Positions 37,962-47,418 of a stretch of 57,390 bases of DNA are shown piece after piece. Numbering within the stretch: position 1 is the stretch's first letter; every line of letters starts with the position of its first letter. The stretch comes from an uncultured Bacteroidales bacterium (GTDB lineage Bacteria > Bacteroidota > Bacteroidia > Bacteroidales > Bacteroidaceae), in NCBI GenBank assembly GCA_902788315.1, contig CADAJS010000001.1, forward strand, positions 235,962 through 293,351. The letters run 5' to 3'. A program made the translations under genes and the position numbers. Under the pieces are notes generated by a model that saw only the letters and a list, made by a program, of their open reading frames with translations, made no database searches and was not told where the DNA came from.

Positions 37962-39425
37962 TCATTCATCCGAAGGTTGGGATTCCCTGTCTGTACTGCC
38001 ACTACGTTTCCAGGCAAAGAGGCCACCCAACACAATCATGAGCGCAGCACCGCTGATTAGTCCCACATTCAGCGGCAAGCGGAAGCCTTCGGGGGCAACA
38101 AGGATGTAGCTGGTGCACACCACCGTCATAAAGAGAGCCGGCACGAGGGCTATCCAATAGCAACGTCCCGTGCGCGACAGCCAGACAGCTGCTGCCCACA
38201 ACATGATGCAGGCCAGAGTCTGATTAGTCCATGCGAAATACCTCCACAGCGCATTGAAATCAATGAAAAAAAGCCCTGTGGTGACAGCAAACAGCGGCAG
38301 GCACAGCAGCAGGCGCTTGCTGATCCTCTTCTGACTGAGGTGCAAGAAGTCGGCTGCGATAAGGCGTGCGCTGCGGAAGGCGGTGTCTCCACTGGTGATG
38401 GGTGCGGCCACCACACCCAGAATAGCCAGCACTGCACCCACGGCACCCATCCATCCGGTACTGATCTCATTCACCACAATGGCAGGGTTCCCCATTGCGG
38501 CCAGCTTCTCATAGGCCGTAGCGCCCTCTTCGCCAGGAAGCGTACTGGCAAACTTCACAGCAGCAGCTGCCCAGATGAGCGCCACGACACCCTCGGTAAT
38601 CATAGCGCCATAGAAGATGGGGCGTCCCAGCCGTTCGCTGGTCAGGCAGCGTGCCATCAAGGGACTTTGCGTACCATGGAAGCCACTGATGGCACCGCAG
38701 GCGATGGTAATGCAGAGCATGGGGAAAATAGGGAGTCCCTTCGGATGATGGCTGACGAAGGGCGCATCCGTAATCTCAGGTAGCCAGCCATCCTTCGTGA
38801 CAATACCCCAACAAATGCCCACGGCCATGAGCAACAAGGCAAAGCCAAAGACGGGATATATCTTGCCGATAAGCTTGTCGATAGGCAGGAGCGTGGCCAG
38901 AATGAAGTACAAGAAGATGAGCACCAGCCAAAAGCTGTTCGAGAAGAACCAACCCCTGTCAGGCACCATATTGTCAAGCAACGAGGCCGGAGTAGTTACG
39001 AACACCGCCCCCACCAATACCAGCAGTATCAGTGCACCAATGCGCATCACCAGACGCATCCCGTTGCCCAGTTCGTTGCCGATAATCTCTGGCAGCGATA
39101 CACCTCCCTGCCGGATGCAAATCATGCCGCAGAGGTAGTCGTGGACGGCGCCTGCAAAGATACAGCCCAGGACAATCCACAGATAGGCAGCGGGGCCGAA
39201 CAGGATACCCATGATGGCACCGAAGATGGGGCCGGTGCCGGCAATATTAAGAAACTGGATGAGGAACACGCGCCATGCGGGCATAGGCATATAGTCCACG
39301 CCATCCTGTTTTTCGTAACACGGCATCTTTGCCGACTCACGAGGGGCGACGACACGCTCCACCACAGCTCCGTAAAGCAAATAGCCCAGGAGCAGACACA
39401 GAAGTGAAAATGTGAAGGTTATCAT
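37962..39425 (-). CDS. cstA: CstA-family transporter, paralogue 1
   Basis: 487 residues, an integral membrane protein with about 12-14 helices. CstA signatures are clear: YEKQDGVDYMPMPAWRVFLI, QFLNIAGTGPIFGAIMGILF, CGAISGFHGTQSPLMARCL and VVAAPITSGDTAFRSARLIA. CstA proteins import peptides or pyruvate under carbon starvation. The neighbour at 39469 shares much of its sequence (IAGTGPIFGA, GAVSGFHATQSPMMARC), so the pair is an old tandem duplication; the two have diverged in loop regions and C-termini. 43 bases separate them. Confidence 0.92.
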   Translation of the reverse strand: MITFTFSLLCLLLGYLLYGAVVERVVAPRESAKMPCYEKQDGVDYMPMPAWRVFLIQFLNIAGTGPIFGAIMGILFGPAAYLWIVLGCIFAGAVHDYLCGMICIRQGGVSLPEIIGNELGNGMRLVMRIGALILLVLVGAVFVTTPASLLDNMVPDRGWFFSNSFWLVLIFLYFILATLLPIDKLIGKIYPVFGFALLLMAVGICWGIVTKDGWLPEITDAPFVSHHPKGLPIFPMLCITIACGAISGFHGTQSPLMARCLTSERLGRPIFYGAMITEGVVALIWAAAAVKFASTLPGEEGATAYEKLAAMGNPAIVVNEISTGWMGAVGAVLAILGVVAAPITSGDTAFRSARLIAADFLHLSQKRISKRLLLCLPLFAVTTGLFFIDFNALWRYFAWTNQTLACIMLWAAAVWLSRTGRCYWIALVPALFMTVVCTSYILVAPEGFRLPLNVGLISGAALMIVLGGLFAWKRSGSTDRESQPSDE

Positions 39426-39468
39426 ACTACAGTATTTGATGATTTACTTTGGCTGGTTCATTCCCGTC

Positions 39469-40953
39469 TCATTTCTTCTTTCTCACGACGAACCACACAG
39501 CTATTACAGCCGTGAAGACACCGCCGATGAAATATCCCATTGTGGTATTCATGCCAAAACCATTCTCCTTGTCTATCAAGATGAAGCATGCACTCACTGC
39601 ACACATGAAGACGGCGGGGAAATAGGCTATGAGCCACGACCATCGCGGCAGAATGCCACGACCATCGGTGCGGAAGCGCAGGTAATGGGCAATGGTGTAG
39701 AAGGTGAAGGTGGCCAGCACCTGATTGAACCATGAGACATAGAGCCACAGCACCTTGAAGCTGCTGACATTCAGCATGGCGATGGCCACGGCGAAAAGCG
39801 GGGCCGTGAGGATAAGGCGGTTCACAAGCGGTTTCTGATTGTAGTGACTGAAGTCGGCCACAATCATACGGGCAGCACGGAATGCACTGCCACCCGTGCT
39901 CATCGGGGCTGCCACGATGCCCAGCACTGCCAGCACCAATCCGGCATTGCCAAGCCAGTCGTAACACATCTCATTGACCAGCAGGCCCGGATTCATCTTC
40001 ACCGTGCCACAGGCCGTCATGGCGTTATACAGTTTCTCGTAAGGCGTGGCCCCCGCGATATCCATCATATCGACGAACTTCATCGCAGCCGCCGCCCAGA
40101 TGAGTGCCACCACACCCTCGGTCACCATGGCACCATAGAAACAGCGCAGGCCGTAGCGCTCATTCTTGATACAGCGAGCCATCATGGGGCTCTGAGTAGC
40201 ATGGAAACCGCTTACTGCGCCGCAGGCAATAGTGATGAAGAGGCCTGGGAAGAGTGGTGTATATGGCACCGGATAGTGATCGGCAAACGCGTCGGAGAGG
40301 TTGGGAATGTTGCCCTCATGGGTGAACATGCCGACTCCGATAAGCACCGCCATCAGCAACAAAGCCGCACCGAACACAGGATAGATGGTTCCGATTACCT
40401 TATTGATAGAGAATACGGTGACTGCCAGATAGAACAGCAGGATAGCCACAGTCCATATCAGATTGGTGTCTGCCACACCGAACAGTCTCACAGTCAGCTG
40501 ATCCATCAGACCTGCAGGTATCAGCACGAACGAGGCTCCCACACATATCATGAGGACCAGGGTGACCACACGCATCACCAAGCGGCACACACTGCCCAGT
40601 TCGTCGCCGATTATCTCGGGAAGCCCCATGCCGCCGCGCCGTATGCTGATCATGCCGGCCATGTAATCATGCATGGCACCTCCCAGGATGCATCCCAGCA
40701 CAATCCAGAGGAAAGCGGCCGGTCCGTAGAGGACACCCATCATAGCCCCAAAGATGGGCCCCGTGCCGGCAATGTTGAGAAACTGCACGGTATAGACCTT
40801 CCACGTTGGCATGGGAATGTAATCTGCTCCGTCCTGCTTCGTGTAACAAGGCATCTTCCTGTTCGGATCGACGCCAAAGACACGCTCTACGAAACTTCCA
40901 TAGGCGAAATAGCCGAGCACCAGGCAAGCAAGTGCAATACAAAATGTGACCAT
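39469..40953 (-). CDS. cstA: CstA-family transporter, paralogue 2
   Basis: 494 residues with the same topology and motifs as the next gene: YTKQDGADYIPMPTWKVYTV, QFLNIAGTGPIFGAMMGVLY, CGAVSGFHATQSPMMARCI and VAAPMSTGGSAFRAARMIVA. The MTEGVVALIWAAAAMKF segment is nearly shared. It is the first gene of the set CstA-CstA-barrel-FucP. A TAAATTTG -7 box lies 26 bases upstream. Whether the two paralogues carry different substrates, such as peptide and pyruvate, cannot be read from sequence. Confidence 0.92.
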   Translation of the reverse strand: MVTFCIALACLVLGYFAYGSFVERVFGVDPNRKMPCYTKQDGADYIPMPTWKVYTVQFLNIAGTGPIFGAMMGVLYGPAAFLWIVLGCILGGAMHDYMAGMISIRRGGMGLPEIIGDELGSVCRLVMRVVTLVLMICVGASFVLIPAGLMDQLTVRLFGVADTNLIWTVAILLFYLAVTVFSINKVIGTIYPVFGAALLLMAVLIGVGMFTHEGNIPNLSDAFADHYPVPYTPLFPGLFITIACGAVSGFHATQSPMMARCIKNERYGLRCFYGAMVTEGVVALIWAAAAMKFVDMMDIAGATPYEKLYNAMTACGTVKMNPGLLVNEMCYDWLGNAGLVLAVLGIVAAPMSTGGSAFRAARMIVADFSHYNQKPLVNRLILTAPLFAVAIAMLNVSSFKVLWLYVSWFNQVLATFTFYTIAHYLRFRTDGRGILPRWSWLIAYFPAVFMCAVSACFILIDKENGFGMNTTMGYFIGGVFTAVIAVWFVVRKKK

Positions 40954-40979
40954 AAGCTATATCATCTCTTTTTCGCATG

Positions 40980-40987
40980 CAAATTTA
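40980..40987 (-). promoter_or_regulatory. -7 element for the cstA operon
   Basis: Minus-strand TAAATTTG matches TAnnTTTG and lies 26 bases before the cstA paralogue 2 ATG. No good -33 box is seen. Confidence 0.5.
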
Positions 40988-41009
40988 CACAAAATTCACG
41001 AAAAAGCAT

Positions 41010-41017
41010 TATCTTTG
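41010..41017 (+). promoter_or_regulatory. -7 element of the second GHL10 gene
   Basis: TATCTTTG ends 4 bases before the ATG at 41022, so the transcript would begin at or beside the start codon. Confidence 0.5.
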
Positions 41018-41021
41018 TGCC

Positions 41022-42530
41022 ATGAAATGTAAGTTATGTCTCATTATAAGTATTGCCGCCACACTTTTAAGCGTCAAAACTGAAGCACAGACAATGCCTG
41101 TGCCAGAGCAGGAAGATGGTTTCTTTCCGACAGCTACGCCCGCGCCGAAACGGGAGGTACGTGCCGTATGGGTCACCACGTTGAGCGGATTGGACTGGCC
41201 AAAGACGAAGGCTACCAGCGAGAAAAGCCGCGAAGAGCAGAAGGCCGAGCTGTGCCAGATCTTGGATCGTCTGCAAGAGTGCCACATCAATACCATATTT
41301 CTACAGACGCGCGTACGCGGGAGTGTTATCTATCCAAGCCAGATGGAGCCGTGGGACGTGTGCCTCACCGGACGGTTTGACAAGTCGCCGGGCTACGACC
41401 CGCTCCAATTTGCCATTGAGGAGGCCCATCGCCGTAGCATGGAACTGCACGCATGGGTGGTCACCATCCCGTGCTTCAAGATAGCCAATGCAGGCAAGAT
41501 GGGGCGCAAGTGCATGACAAAAACCCACCCCGAGCTGCTCCGCAAGTTGGGCGACACCTATTATGCCGACCCTGGTCTGCCCGGTACAGCCACTTATCTG
41601 ACGCGCCTCTGCCATGAGATCGTGGAGAAGTATGACGTGGACGGACTGCACTTTGACTACATCCGCTATCCAGAAAATGCCCCCGCCTTCCCCGACGGAC
41701 AGACCTTCCGCAAGTATGGCAAGGGGAAGAAGAAGGACGAATGGCGCCGCGACAACGTGACAGCGATCGTGAGTACCATATATAAAGACGTAAAGGAGCT
41801 GAAGCCCTGGGTACGCATCAGTTGTTCGCCTGTGGGCAAGTATGACGACCTCTCACGCTACTCTGCCCGCGGATGGGCGGCCTACAGCACCGTCCACCAG
41901 GACGCTCAGCGATGGTTGCGCGACGGAGTCATGGATATGCTTTGCCCGATGATGTACTTCCAGGGCGACCATTTCTACCCCTTTGCAGCCGACTGGCAGG
42001 AACGTGCCTATGGACGCACCGTAGCTCCAGGCCTGGGCATCTACTTCCTGCACCCGAAGGAGCGCGACTGGGAATGGGGAGTCGTTCAGCGCGAACTGTG
42101 CTACCTGCGCCAGCAGCAGCTGGGTGGACAGGCCTACTTTCGCAGCCAGTTCCTCACAGACAACACCAAGGGCATCTACGACTATCTGAAGCAGGACTTC
42201 TATCCCCACCCAGCCCTCATGCCTGCCATGACGTGGCAGAGCGACCGTCATCCGGCCATGCCAGTGCTGACCACACGCCAGCGACTACAAGGCATCAACG
42301 AGCATCTGGAGTGGCAACCCGTGGAGATGGACGGCACACCCTGTCGCTATGCCATATATGCCAGCAAGAAAAAGCCGGTGGATACCGAGCGGGGAGAAAA
42401 TCTCATCACCGTCACCCAGAACTGCCACTACACATACAACCTGCTCAGTTCCACGCTCTATGGCCTGCACCTGGCCATCACGGCAATCGACCGCTACGGG
42501 AACGAAAGCGAGCCGCTGCAGATTCCGTGA
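41022..42530 (+). CDS. GHL10-family glycosidase, exported
   Basis: 502 residues from ATG 41022 (MKCKLCLIISIAATLLSVKT), a signal peptide. GHL10 barrel motifs: REVRAVWVTTLSGLDWPKTK, INTIFLQTRVRGSVIYPSQM, HRRSMELHAWVVTIPCFKIA, DVDGLHFDYIRYPENAPAFP with acid residues at strand ends, and WVRISCSPVGKYDDLSRYSA. A C-terminal fibronectin-III-like domain follows (CRYAIYASKKKPVDTERGEN). It is paralogous to the gene at 30136, with clear but moderate identity, and diverges from the cstA operon. Confidence 0.85.
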   Translation: MKCKLCLIISIAATLLSVKTEAQTMPVPEQEDGFFPTATPAPKREVRAVWVTTLSGLDWPKTKATSEKSREEQKAELCQILDRLQECHINTIFLQTRVRGSVIYPSQMEPWDVCLTGRFDKSPGYDPLQFAIEEAHRRSMELHAWVVTIPCFKIANAGKMGRKCMTKTHPELLRKLGDTYYADPGLPGTATYLTRLCHEIVEKYDVDGLHFDYIRYPENAPAFPDGQTFRKYGKGKKKDEWRRDNVTAIVSTIYKDVKELKPWVRISCSPVGKYDDLSRYSARGWAAYSTVHQDAQRWLRDGVMDMLCPMMYFQGDHFYPFAADWQERAYGRTVAPGLGIYFLHPKERDWEWGVVQRELCYLRQQQLGGQAYFRSQFLTDNTKGIYDYLKQDFYPHPALMPAMTWQSDRHPAMPVLTTRQRLQGINEHLEWQPVEMDGTPCRYAIYASKKKPVDTERGENLITVTQNCHYTYNLLSSTLYGLHLAITAIDRYGNESEPLQIP

Positions 42531-42611
42531 GACCTACCTATTTATTATATAGATATAGAGACAAGAGAAGATATTGCATAAGCACCAGCACAACCAAATA
42601 CCTATATTGAT

Positions 42612-43574
42612 ATGACCAACAGACGCGATTTCATGAAACGCATGGCAGGCATGGGTGCACTTATCGCCACCTCACAACTGCCCGCCCTGGCCAAGGACGA
42701 CCCTACCGTATTCCCCAACCGCGGAAGATTCGAACGAATGTCACTCTGCTATGCCACCGTGGAAATCGGGTTGGAAAGAGCTTTCTCCGTGCTCCACCTC
42801 TCAGACTCACATTTTACCGCAGCCTACGACTACGAGAACGAGAAGAAACAACAACTCTGCGAGAAACGCACCCAGACTTTCGGCGGACGACAGGAAGAGG
42901 CGCTGGCCGACGCACTGGCATGGGCCAAGCAGCACGTGGATTTCATCGTGCACACGGGCGACCTCATCGACTGGCAGAGCGAGGCCAACTTCGACCTTGT
43001 ACGTAAATACTTCGGCGACGGGCTCGTCGGTTCGCTCGGCAACCATGAGTTCAGCACCGACATGTGGCTCAGCGATCCCAAGGAGGAGCACACCGAGCAA
43101 TACAAGGACAACACACGCGCCATGCTGCAGGAGGTTTACCCCTTCGACGTCAGGTTCCACTCACAGGTGGTCAACGGAGTAAACTTCATCACCCTCGATG
43201 ATGTCTATGGCTACGTCACGGAGGAACAGGTGGAGCGTTTCGAGAAGGAACTGAAGCGCGGACTGCCCATCGTAATGTGCATGCACGTACCCTTCTTTAC
43301 CGATGCTATCTGGCGCGCCACCGTGCGCTTCTGGAAAGACAAGGGGCAGCTGCAAAGCGGTGCATTGCCCGAACGGACAGGGGCCTACAAGAAACAGCTC
43401 ACCGACCCCGTCACACGCGACTTCATCGCCCGCCTCAAGGAGGAGCCGCTGCTGCGCTGCATCCTGGCAGGACACGAACACATCAGCGTGGAAGACCAGT
43501 TCTCCCCCACCTGCCGCGAGTATATCACCGCCGGTAGCTTCCTTTTCCACGGACGCGAGGTGCTCTTCGTCTGA
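42612..43574 (+). CDS. Tat-like exported metallophosphatase
   Basis: 320 residues. The N-terminus TNRRDFMKRMAGMGALIATS carries a twin-arginine-type RRDFMK motif and hydrophobic stretch, so export by Tat or Sec is likely. Calcineurin-like motifs: VLHLSDSHFTAAYD (DxH), IVHTGDLIDW (GD), GSLGNHEFSTD (GNHE), VMCMHVPFFTD (H) and CILAGHEHISVED (GHEH). All five metal-binding motifs are intact. The substrate is unknown. It follows the second GHL10 gene by 81 bases. Confidence 0.87.
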   Translation: MTNRRDFMKRMAGMGALIATSQLPALAKDDPTVFPNRGRFERMSLCYATVEIGLERAFSVLHLSDSHFTAAYDYENEKKQQLCEKRTQTFGGRQEEALADALAWAKQHVDFIVHTGDLIDWQSEANFDLVRKYFGDGLVGSLGNHEFSTDMWLSDPKEEHTEQYKDNTRAMLQEVYPFDVRFHSQVVNGVNFITLDDVYGYVTEEQVERFEKELKRGLPIVMCMHVPFFTDAIWRATVRFWKDKGQLQSGALPERTGAYKKQLTDPVTRDFIARLKEEPLLRCILAGHEHISVEDQFSPTCREYITAGSFLFHGREVLFV

Positions 43575-43591
43575 ACCGCCTCTCCGAATGC

Positions 43592-43679
43592 GGCAGGCCA
43601 CCGACGATTTGGTGGAGTGCCACCAACGGCGTCGCGGAGTGCCATCAATGTTCCGGTGGCATGCCACCACCGGATCCCC
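43592..43679. repeat. 22-bp-period intergenic array, locus C
   Basis: Four 22-bp units start at 43592, 43614, 43636 and 43658, beginning GGCAGGCCACC, GGAGTGCCACC, GGAGTGCCATC and GGCATGCCACC. The last creates the perfect 14-bp palindrome GGTGGCATGCCACC at 43655-43668. The first unit shares GACGATTTGGT with locus A in the same phase. It lies between two plus-strand genes. Confidence 0.7.
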
Positions 43680-43765
43680 CCCAACGGGCTGGGCGAGACC
43701 ATCCACACGTCCAGGCCGATAAAGACAAGAAAAGACGAATATTGTATAATACGATATAAGAGATT

Positions 43766-44512
43766 ATGAAAAAATTCATATTGATTATTGCCACACTCCT
43801 GCTGGCGGGAGCGAGCATGCAGGCTCAGGTAATGAAGGTGGCCGACCTGGAAAAGTACGCGAAGGAACGCTATGGCGACAATTGGCTCGACGCCGCCAAG
43901 AACCTGTCCAAGGAACTTACGCTCGACAAGAACGAGTCGCTCACCTACCAGCAAGTCATCCAAGCGCCAGGCAAGTCGCGCGAACAGCTCTACGTGATAC
44001 TGAACTACTGGGCTACGGCCACCTTCCCACCCGCCTCGGGCCGGAATGGGGCGCCCATCACGCTCAACGACAAGGAAGCTGGCTGCATCATCATCACATC
44101 CACCATTCCTGACATCGCTGACCACACCGGGACTCTGAATAGATACTCGGTGAGCATCACGCCCGTCATCCGCCTTGACATCAAGGAGGGACGAGTCCGC
44201 GTCACCTACACCGTACAGACCTATGACATCCTGGCCGACATCAGCGGCGGATGGATAAGCCAGGGACTGAGGGATGACGACACGCCCATCTTCGGCGACT
44301 CGAAGCGCAAGAAGGACGACAAAACCAATCCCTACCTCTATGACAAGCAATGGGAGATAGCCCAGCACTACCCCTTCGTGACAAAAGACAAACAGAAGCG
44401 CACGTGTGCCAAGGCCATCGTCATGACCCACGCCTACTCCAATGCCATCATGGACAAGGTGGAGGAGGCACTGAAGAACGGCGTCGTGGGAAACGAGGAT
44501 CAGGACTGGTAA
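43766..44512 (+). CDS. DUF4468-containing exported protein
   Basis: 248 residues with a signal peptide (MKKFILIIATLLLAGASMQAQ). The middle part is a DUF4468 domain of the TBP-like fold: SLTYQQVIQAPGKSREQLYV, LNYWATATFPPASGRNGAPI, DKEAGCIIITSTIPDIADHT and DIKEGRVRVTYTVQTYDILA. Bacteroidetes proteins with this domain have no known function. It lies 19 bases before the PAP2 phosphatase gene and is probably co-transcribed. Confidence 0.75.
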   Translation: MKKFILIIATLLLAGASMQAQVMKVADLEKYAKERYGDNWLDAAKNLSKELTLDKNESLTYQQVIQAPGKSREQLYVILNYWATATFPPASGRNGAPITLNDKEAGCIIITSTIPDIADHTGTLNRYSVSITPVIRLDIKEGRVRVTYTVQTYDILADISGGWISQGLRDDDTPIFGDSKRKKDDKTNPYLYDKQWEIAQHYPFVTKDKQKRTCAKAIVMTHAYSNAIMDKVEEALKNGVVGNEDQDW

Positions 44513-44531
44513 CAGACAAACTGTTTTCACA

Positions 44532-45326
44532 ATGAAGAGAATACTTATTTCCGTTGCAGCCTCTATCATGCTGGCCTCGGGTGTCTCGGCCCAGCAGGCT
44601 GCGGTGACGCCATATCTCCCCGTCGAGCAGATGCCCGACCTCATCAAGTGCCTGCCCGCACCGCCAGCGTTCGACAGCCCCGAGTTTGCCTATGACATGA
44701 TGCGCTACACATGGGGCAAGCAGCAGCGTCTCAATCCCGAGCGGGCAGCCATTGCCCGACGCGATGCCGTATGGTCGTACGAGGCACTGGTGGCCGAGTT
44801 TGCCGTCCCCTTCGGTCTCGACGTGAACCGCGAAGCGACACCCGAGATATGGAAACTCCTGGAAACCTCGCTCACCACCACCGATGCCATCCGAGTGGCA
44901 CCCAAGGCCCACTACCTGCGTCAGCGACCCTTCGAGCGCTATGAAGACAAGCTGCTCACCGACGAAGAGAATGAGCTGCGCGGCGAGGGCAGCTACCCCT
45001 CGGGCCACACCATGCGGGGATGGATGTGTGCCCTCCTCATGGCCGAGATAGCGCCCGAGCATGCCGACACGCTCTTTGCCCGCGGCTGGATGTACGGCGA
45101 GAGCCGCGTCATCGTGGGTGCCCACTGGCAAAGCGACGTCGATGCCAGCCGTGTGGCTGCCAGCATCGGCTACTGCGCCTTGCAGGGAAGTCCCGAGTTC
45201 CGCGAGCAGATGCGCCGGGCACAGGCTGAATACAAGGAAAAGACGGGGCAGGCAAGCACCATTGAACAGAAAAGCACAAGGAAGACACGCCATGGCTCAC
45301 GCAAACACCGTGTCAAGCGGCACTGA
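44532..45326 (+). CDS. Exported PAP2 / class A acid phosphatase
   Basis: 264 residues with a signal peptide (ISVAASIMLASGVSAQ). The vanadium-chloroperoxidase/PAP2 signature is complete: KAHYLRQRP near 125 (KxxxxxxRP), GSYPSGH near 153 and ESRVIVGAHWQSD near 190 (SRxxxGxHxxxD), with the His nucleophile in the last motif and the acid-base His in PSGH. It probably removes phosphate from small molecules or polyprenyl phosphates in the periplasm. The basic C-terminus (KSTRKTRHGSRKHRVKRH) is unusual. Confidence 0.88.
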   Translation: MKRILISVAASIMLASGVSAQQAAVTPYLPVEQMPDLIKCLPAPPAFDSPEFAYDMMRYTWGKQQRLNPERAAIARRDAVWSYEALVAEFAVPFGLDVNREATPEIWKLLETSLTTTDAIRVAPKAHYLRQRPFERYEDKLLTDEENELRGEGSYPSGHTMRGWMCALLMAEIAPEHADTLFARGWMYGESRVIVGAHWQSDVDASRVAASIGYCALQGSPEFREQMRRAQAEYKEKTGQASTIEQKSTRKTRHGSRKHRVKRH

Positions 45327-45414
45327 GGTCAATAGACAATAACGTTCGTATCAAAAAACGCCAAATCATTCTACCTCCTTTTTTATCTCGCCACTCTCTC
45401 CTCGCGTGACAGAC

Positions 45415-45630
45415 TTACCCCATGACACCCAAATACTTATCCCCGGCCACCAGAAGGTGAGAACGCTCAGCTGCATCGCTTCCATGTCACTGTGGCGAGA
45501 TGACATAGATGAAGTAATGGATGGATGGACGCCCGCGTGCCGCAGATAATTCGCCGTGATGGCCGAACATCGTGCCCAGCTGCTGCAATGACCATAGCTG
45601 GAAGTACAGGGCACGAGTCTCACGCGTCGC
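45415..45630 (-). pseudogene. Possible degenerate coding fragment
   Basis: On the minus strand a frame reads RALYFQLWSLQQLGTMFGHH, then GELSAARGRPSIHYFIYVIS, an internal TGA stop, and SDAAERSHLLVAGDKYLGVM before TAA. It has a stop just upstream and no start. Third-position GC and residue mix look more coding-like than the other frames, but I recognise no family. It may be the remains of a gene, or chance. Confidence 0.22.
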
Positions 45631-45673
45631 CTACGGGTCGGGCAACTGCAAAAGCGTCCTCGATATAATACAA

Positions 45674-45715
45674 GCGGAGAGGCTGCATAGCACAAGGACC
45701 AGCAAGCCTCTCCGC
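45674..45715 (-). terminator. Stem-loop downstream of proS
   Basis: An 11-bp perfect stem (GCGGAGAGGCT with its complement at 45705-45715) with a 20-base loop. On the minus strand it lies 44 bases after the proS stop and is followed by TTGTATTATAT. A probable terminator. Confidence 0.6.
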
Positions 45716-45758
45716 AAGGGAAAGTATCGATTAATATCGGTATCGAAACAAAGATGCA

Positions 45759-47240
45759 TCAATAGCTGCGTGCGATGAGCACGCGAGCCACGGCTGGCTT
45801 GCCGGTAACCATGTCGGTACCAGGCGTCTGCTCGAAGGCGAAGGGGACGCAGCGGATGGTGGCCTGTGTCTCCTCCTTGATACGAGCTTCGGTCTCGGGA
45901 GTGCCGTCCCAGTGGCAGAGGAAGAAGCCTCCGTCCTTGACACGACACTTGAACTCCTCGTAATCCTCGCACTCGTAGATATGGGCATCGCGGAAGGTCT
46001 TGGCCTTCTGGAAGATGTTCTGCTGGATGTCAGCGAGGAGGTCCTTCACACGGTCGGCAATGCCTTCGAAGGGGAGTGTCTCCTTCTCCAGCGTGTCGCG
46101 ACGCATCACCTCGACAGTGCCGTTCTCCAGGTCACGTGCACCAAGCACAAGACGCACGGGCACGCCCTTCAACTCATAGTCGGCAAACTTGAATCCAGGC
46201 CGCTTGTTGTCGGCATTGTCATACTTCACACTAATGCCCAGTTCCTTGAGCCGTGCCACCACGGGAGCCACTGCGTCATTGACCTTCTGCAGTTGCTCGT
46301 CGTTCTTGTAGATGGGGATGATAACCACCTGTGTAGGAGCCAGCGCAGGCGGAAGGACGAGTCCGTTGTCGTCCGAATGCGTCATGATGAGCGCACCCAT
46401 CAGTCGGGTGCTCACGCCCCAGCTGGTAGCCCAGGCATACTCGGGCTGATTCTCCTTGTTGAGGAACTGCACCTCGAAGGCCTTGCCGAAGTTCTGTCCC
46501 AAGAAATGGCTCGTACCGCTCTGCAGCGCCTTGCCATCCTGCATCATGGCCTCGATGGTATAGGTGTCCAGTGCACCGGCGAAGCGCTCGGTCTCGCTCT
46601 TTACGCCCTGCACCACAGGGACAGCCATATAGTTCTCGGCAAAGTCGGCATACACACGGAGCATCATCTTGGCACGCTCCTCAGCCTCCTCGCGGGTGGC
46701 ATGTGCCGTATGTCCCTCCTGCCAGAGGAACTCGCTGGTGCGCAGGAACAGGCGGGTGCGCATCTCCCAGCGCATCACATTGCACCACTGATTGACGAGC
46801 AGGGGCAGGTCACGATAGGAGTGAATCCAGTTCTTAAATGTATTCCAGATGATGGTCTCGCTGGTGGGGCGGATGATAAGTTCTTCCTCAAGGCGTGCCG
46901 CGGGATCCACAACGACGCCGTCATGCGTCTCGTTGGTCTTCAAGCGGTAATGCGTCACCACGGCACACTCCTTGGCGAAGCCCTCCACATGCTCTGCCTC
47001 GCGGGACAGGAAACTTTTCGGGATGAGCAGGGGGAAGTAAGCGTTCTGCACGCCCGTCTCCTTAAACTTGTCGTCCAGGATGCGCTGCATCTTCTCCCAG
47101 ATGGCATAGCCATAGGGTTTGATTACCATACAGCCACGCACGTCGGCCTGCTCGGCCAGGTCGGCCTTGACCACCAGTTCGTTGTACCAACGACTGTAAT
47201 CCTCACTTCTCTTTGTCAGAAAATCCAGTTCTTTTGCCAT
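45759..47240 (-). CDS. proS: Prolyl-tRNA synthetase (archaeal/eukaryotic-like type)
   Basis: 493 residues. The class II core is present: motif 2 in [20 protein letters not shown], then [20 protein letters not shown], and motif 3 in [20 protein letters not shown]. The anticodon-binding domain follows ([20 protein letters not shown] and [20 protein letters not shown]), with a zinc-binding-type C-terminal extension that ends in ARVLIARSY. It lacks the large editing insertion of E. coli-type ProRS, as is typical of the type found in Bacteroidetes. It diverges from the OmpA gene. Confidence 0.95.
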   Translation of the reverse strand: MAKELDFLTKRSEDYSRWYNELVVKADLAEQADVRGCMVIKPYGYAIWEKMQRILDDKFKETGVQNAYFPLLIPKSFLSREAEHVEGFAKECAVVTHYRLKTNETHDGVVVDPAARLEEELIIRPTSETIIWNTFKNWIHSYRDLPLLVNQWCNVMRWEMRTRLFLRTSEFLWQEGHTAHATREEAEERAKMMLRVYADFAENYMAVPVVQGVKSETERFAGALDTYTIEAMMQDGKALQSGTSHFLGQNFGKAFEVQFLNKENQPEYAWATSWGVSTRLMGALIMTHSDDNGLVLPPALAPTQVVIIPIYKNDEQLQKVNDAVAPVVARLKELGISVKYDNADNKRPGFKFADYELKGVPVRLVLGARDLENGTVEVMRRDTLEKETLPFEGIADRVKDLLADIQQNIFQKAKTFRDAHIYECEDYEEFKCRVKDGGFFLCHWDGTPETEARIKEETQATIRCVPFAFEQTPGTDMVTGKPAVARVLIARSY

Positions 47241-47318
47241 ATTATATTATACTATTTATTACATATGAAAATACTTCCGTAATCAGTGCCGAACGGCATC
47301 CGATATGTTAAAACGATG

Positions 47319-47326
47319 CAAAATTA
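47319..47326 (-). promoter_or_regulatory. -7 element for proS
   Basis: Minus-strand TAATTTTG lies 78 bases before the proS ATG. Confidence 0.4.
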
Positions 47327-47368
47327 CTAAAAAAACGTGGAATGCAGATGCGTATCGCGAAAAAGTTG

Positions 47369-47376
47369 TATCTTTG
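47369..47376 (+). promoter_or_regulatory. -7 element for the OmpA-like gene
   Basis: TATCTTTG matches TAnnTTTG and lies 42 bases before the start at 47419. Confidence 0.5.
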
Positions 47377-47418
47377 CATCACGAAAAGTGAAAGAAAAAG
47401 TAATAACCATTAAAACAA

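Larger units (their letters stand above)
45327..45758. other. Intergenic region between convergent PAP2 and proS
   Basis: 432 bases between converging genes. It contains a possible gene remnant (45415-45630, minus) and the proS terminator hairpin at 45674-45715. No 22-bp array or promoter cassette is seen here. Confidence 0.5.
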
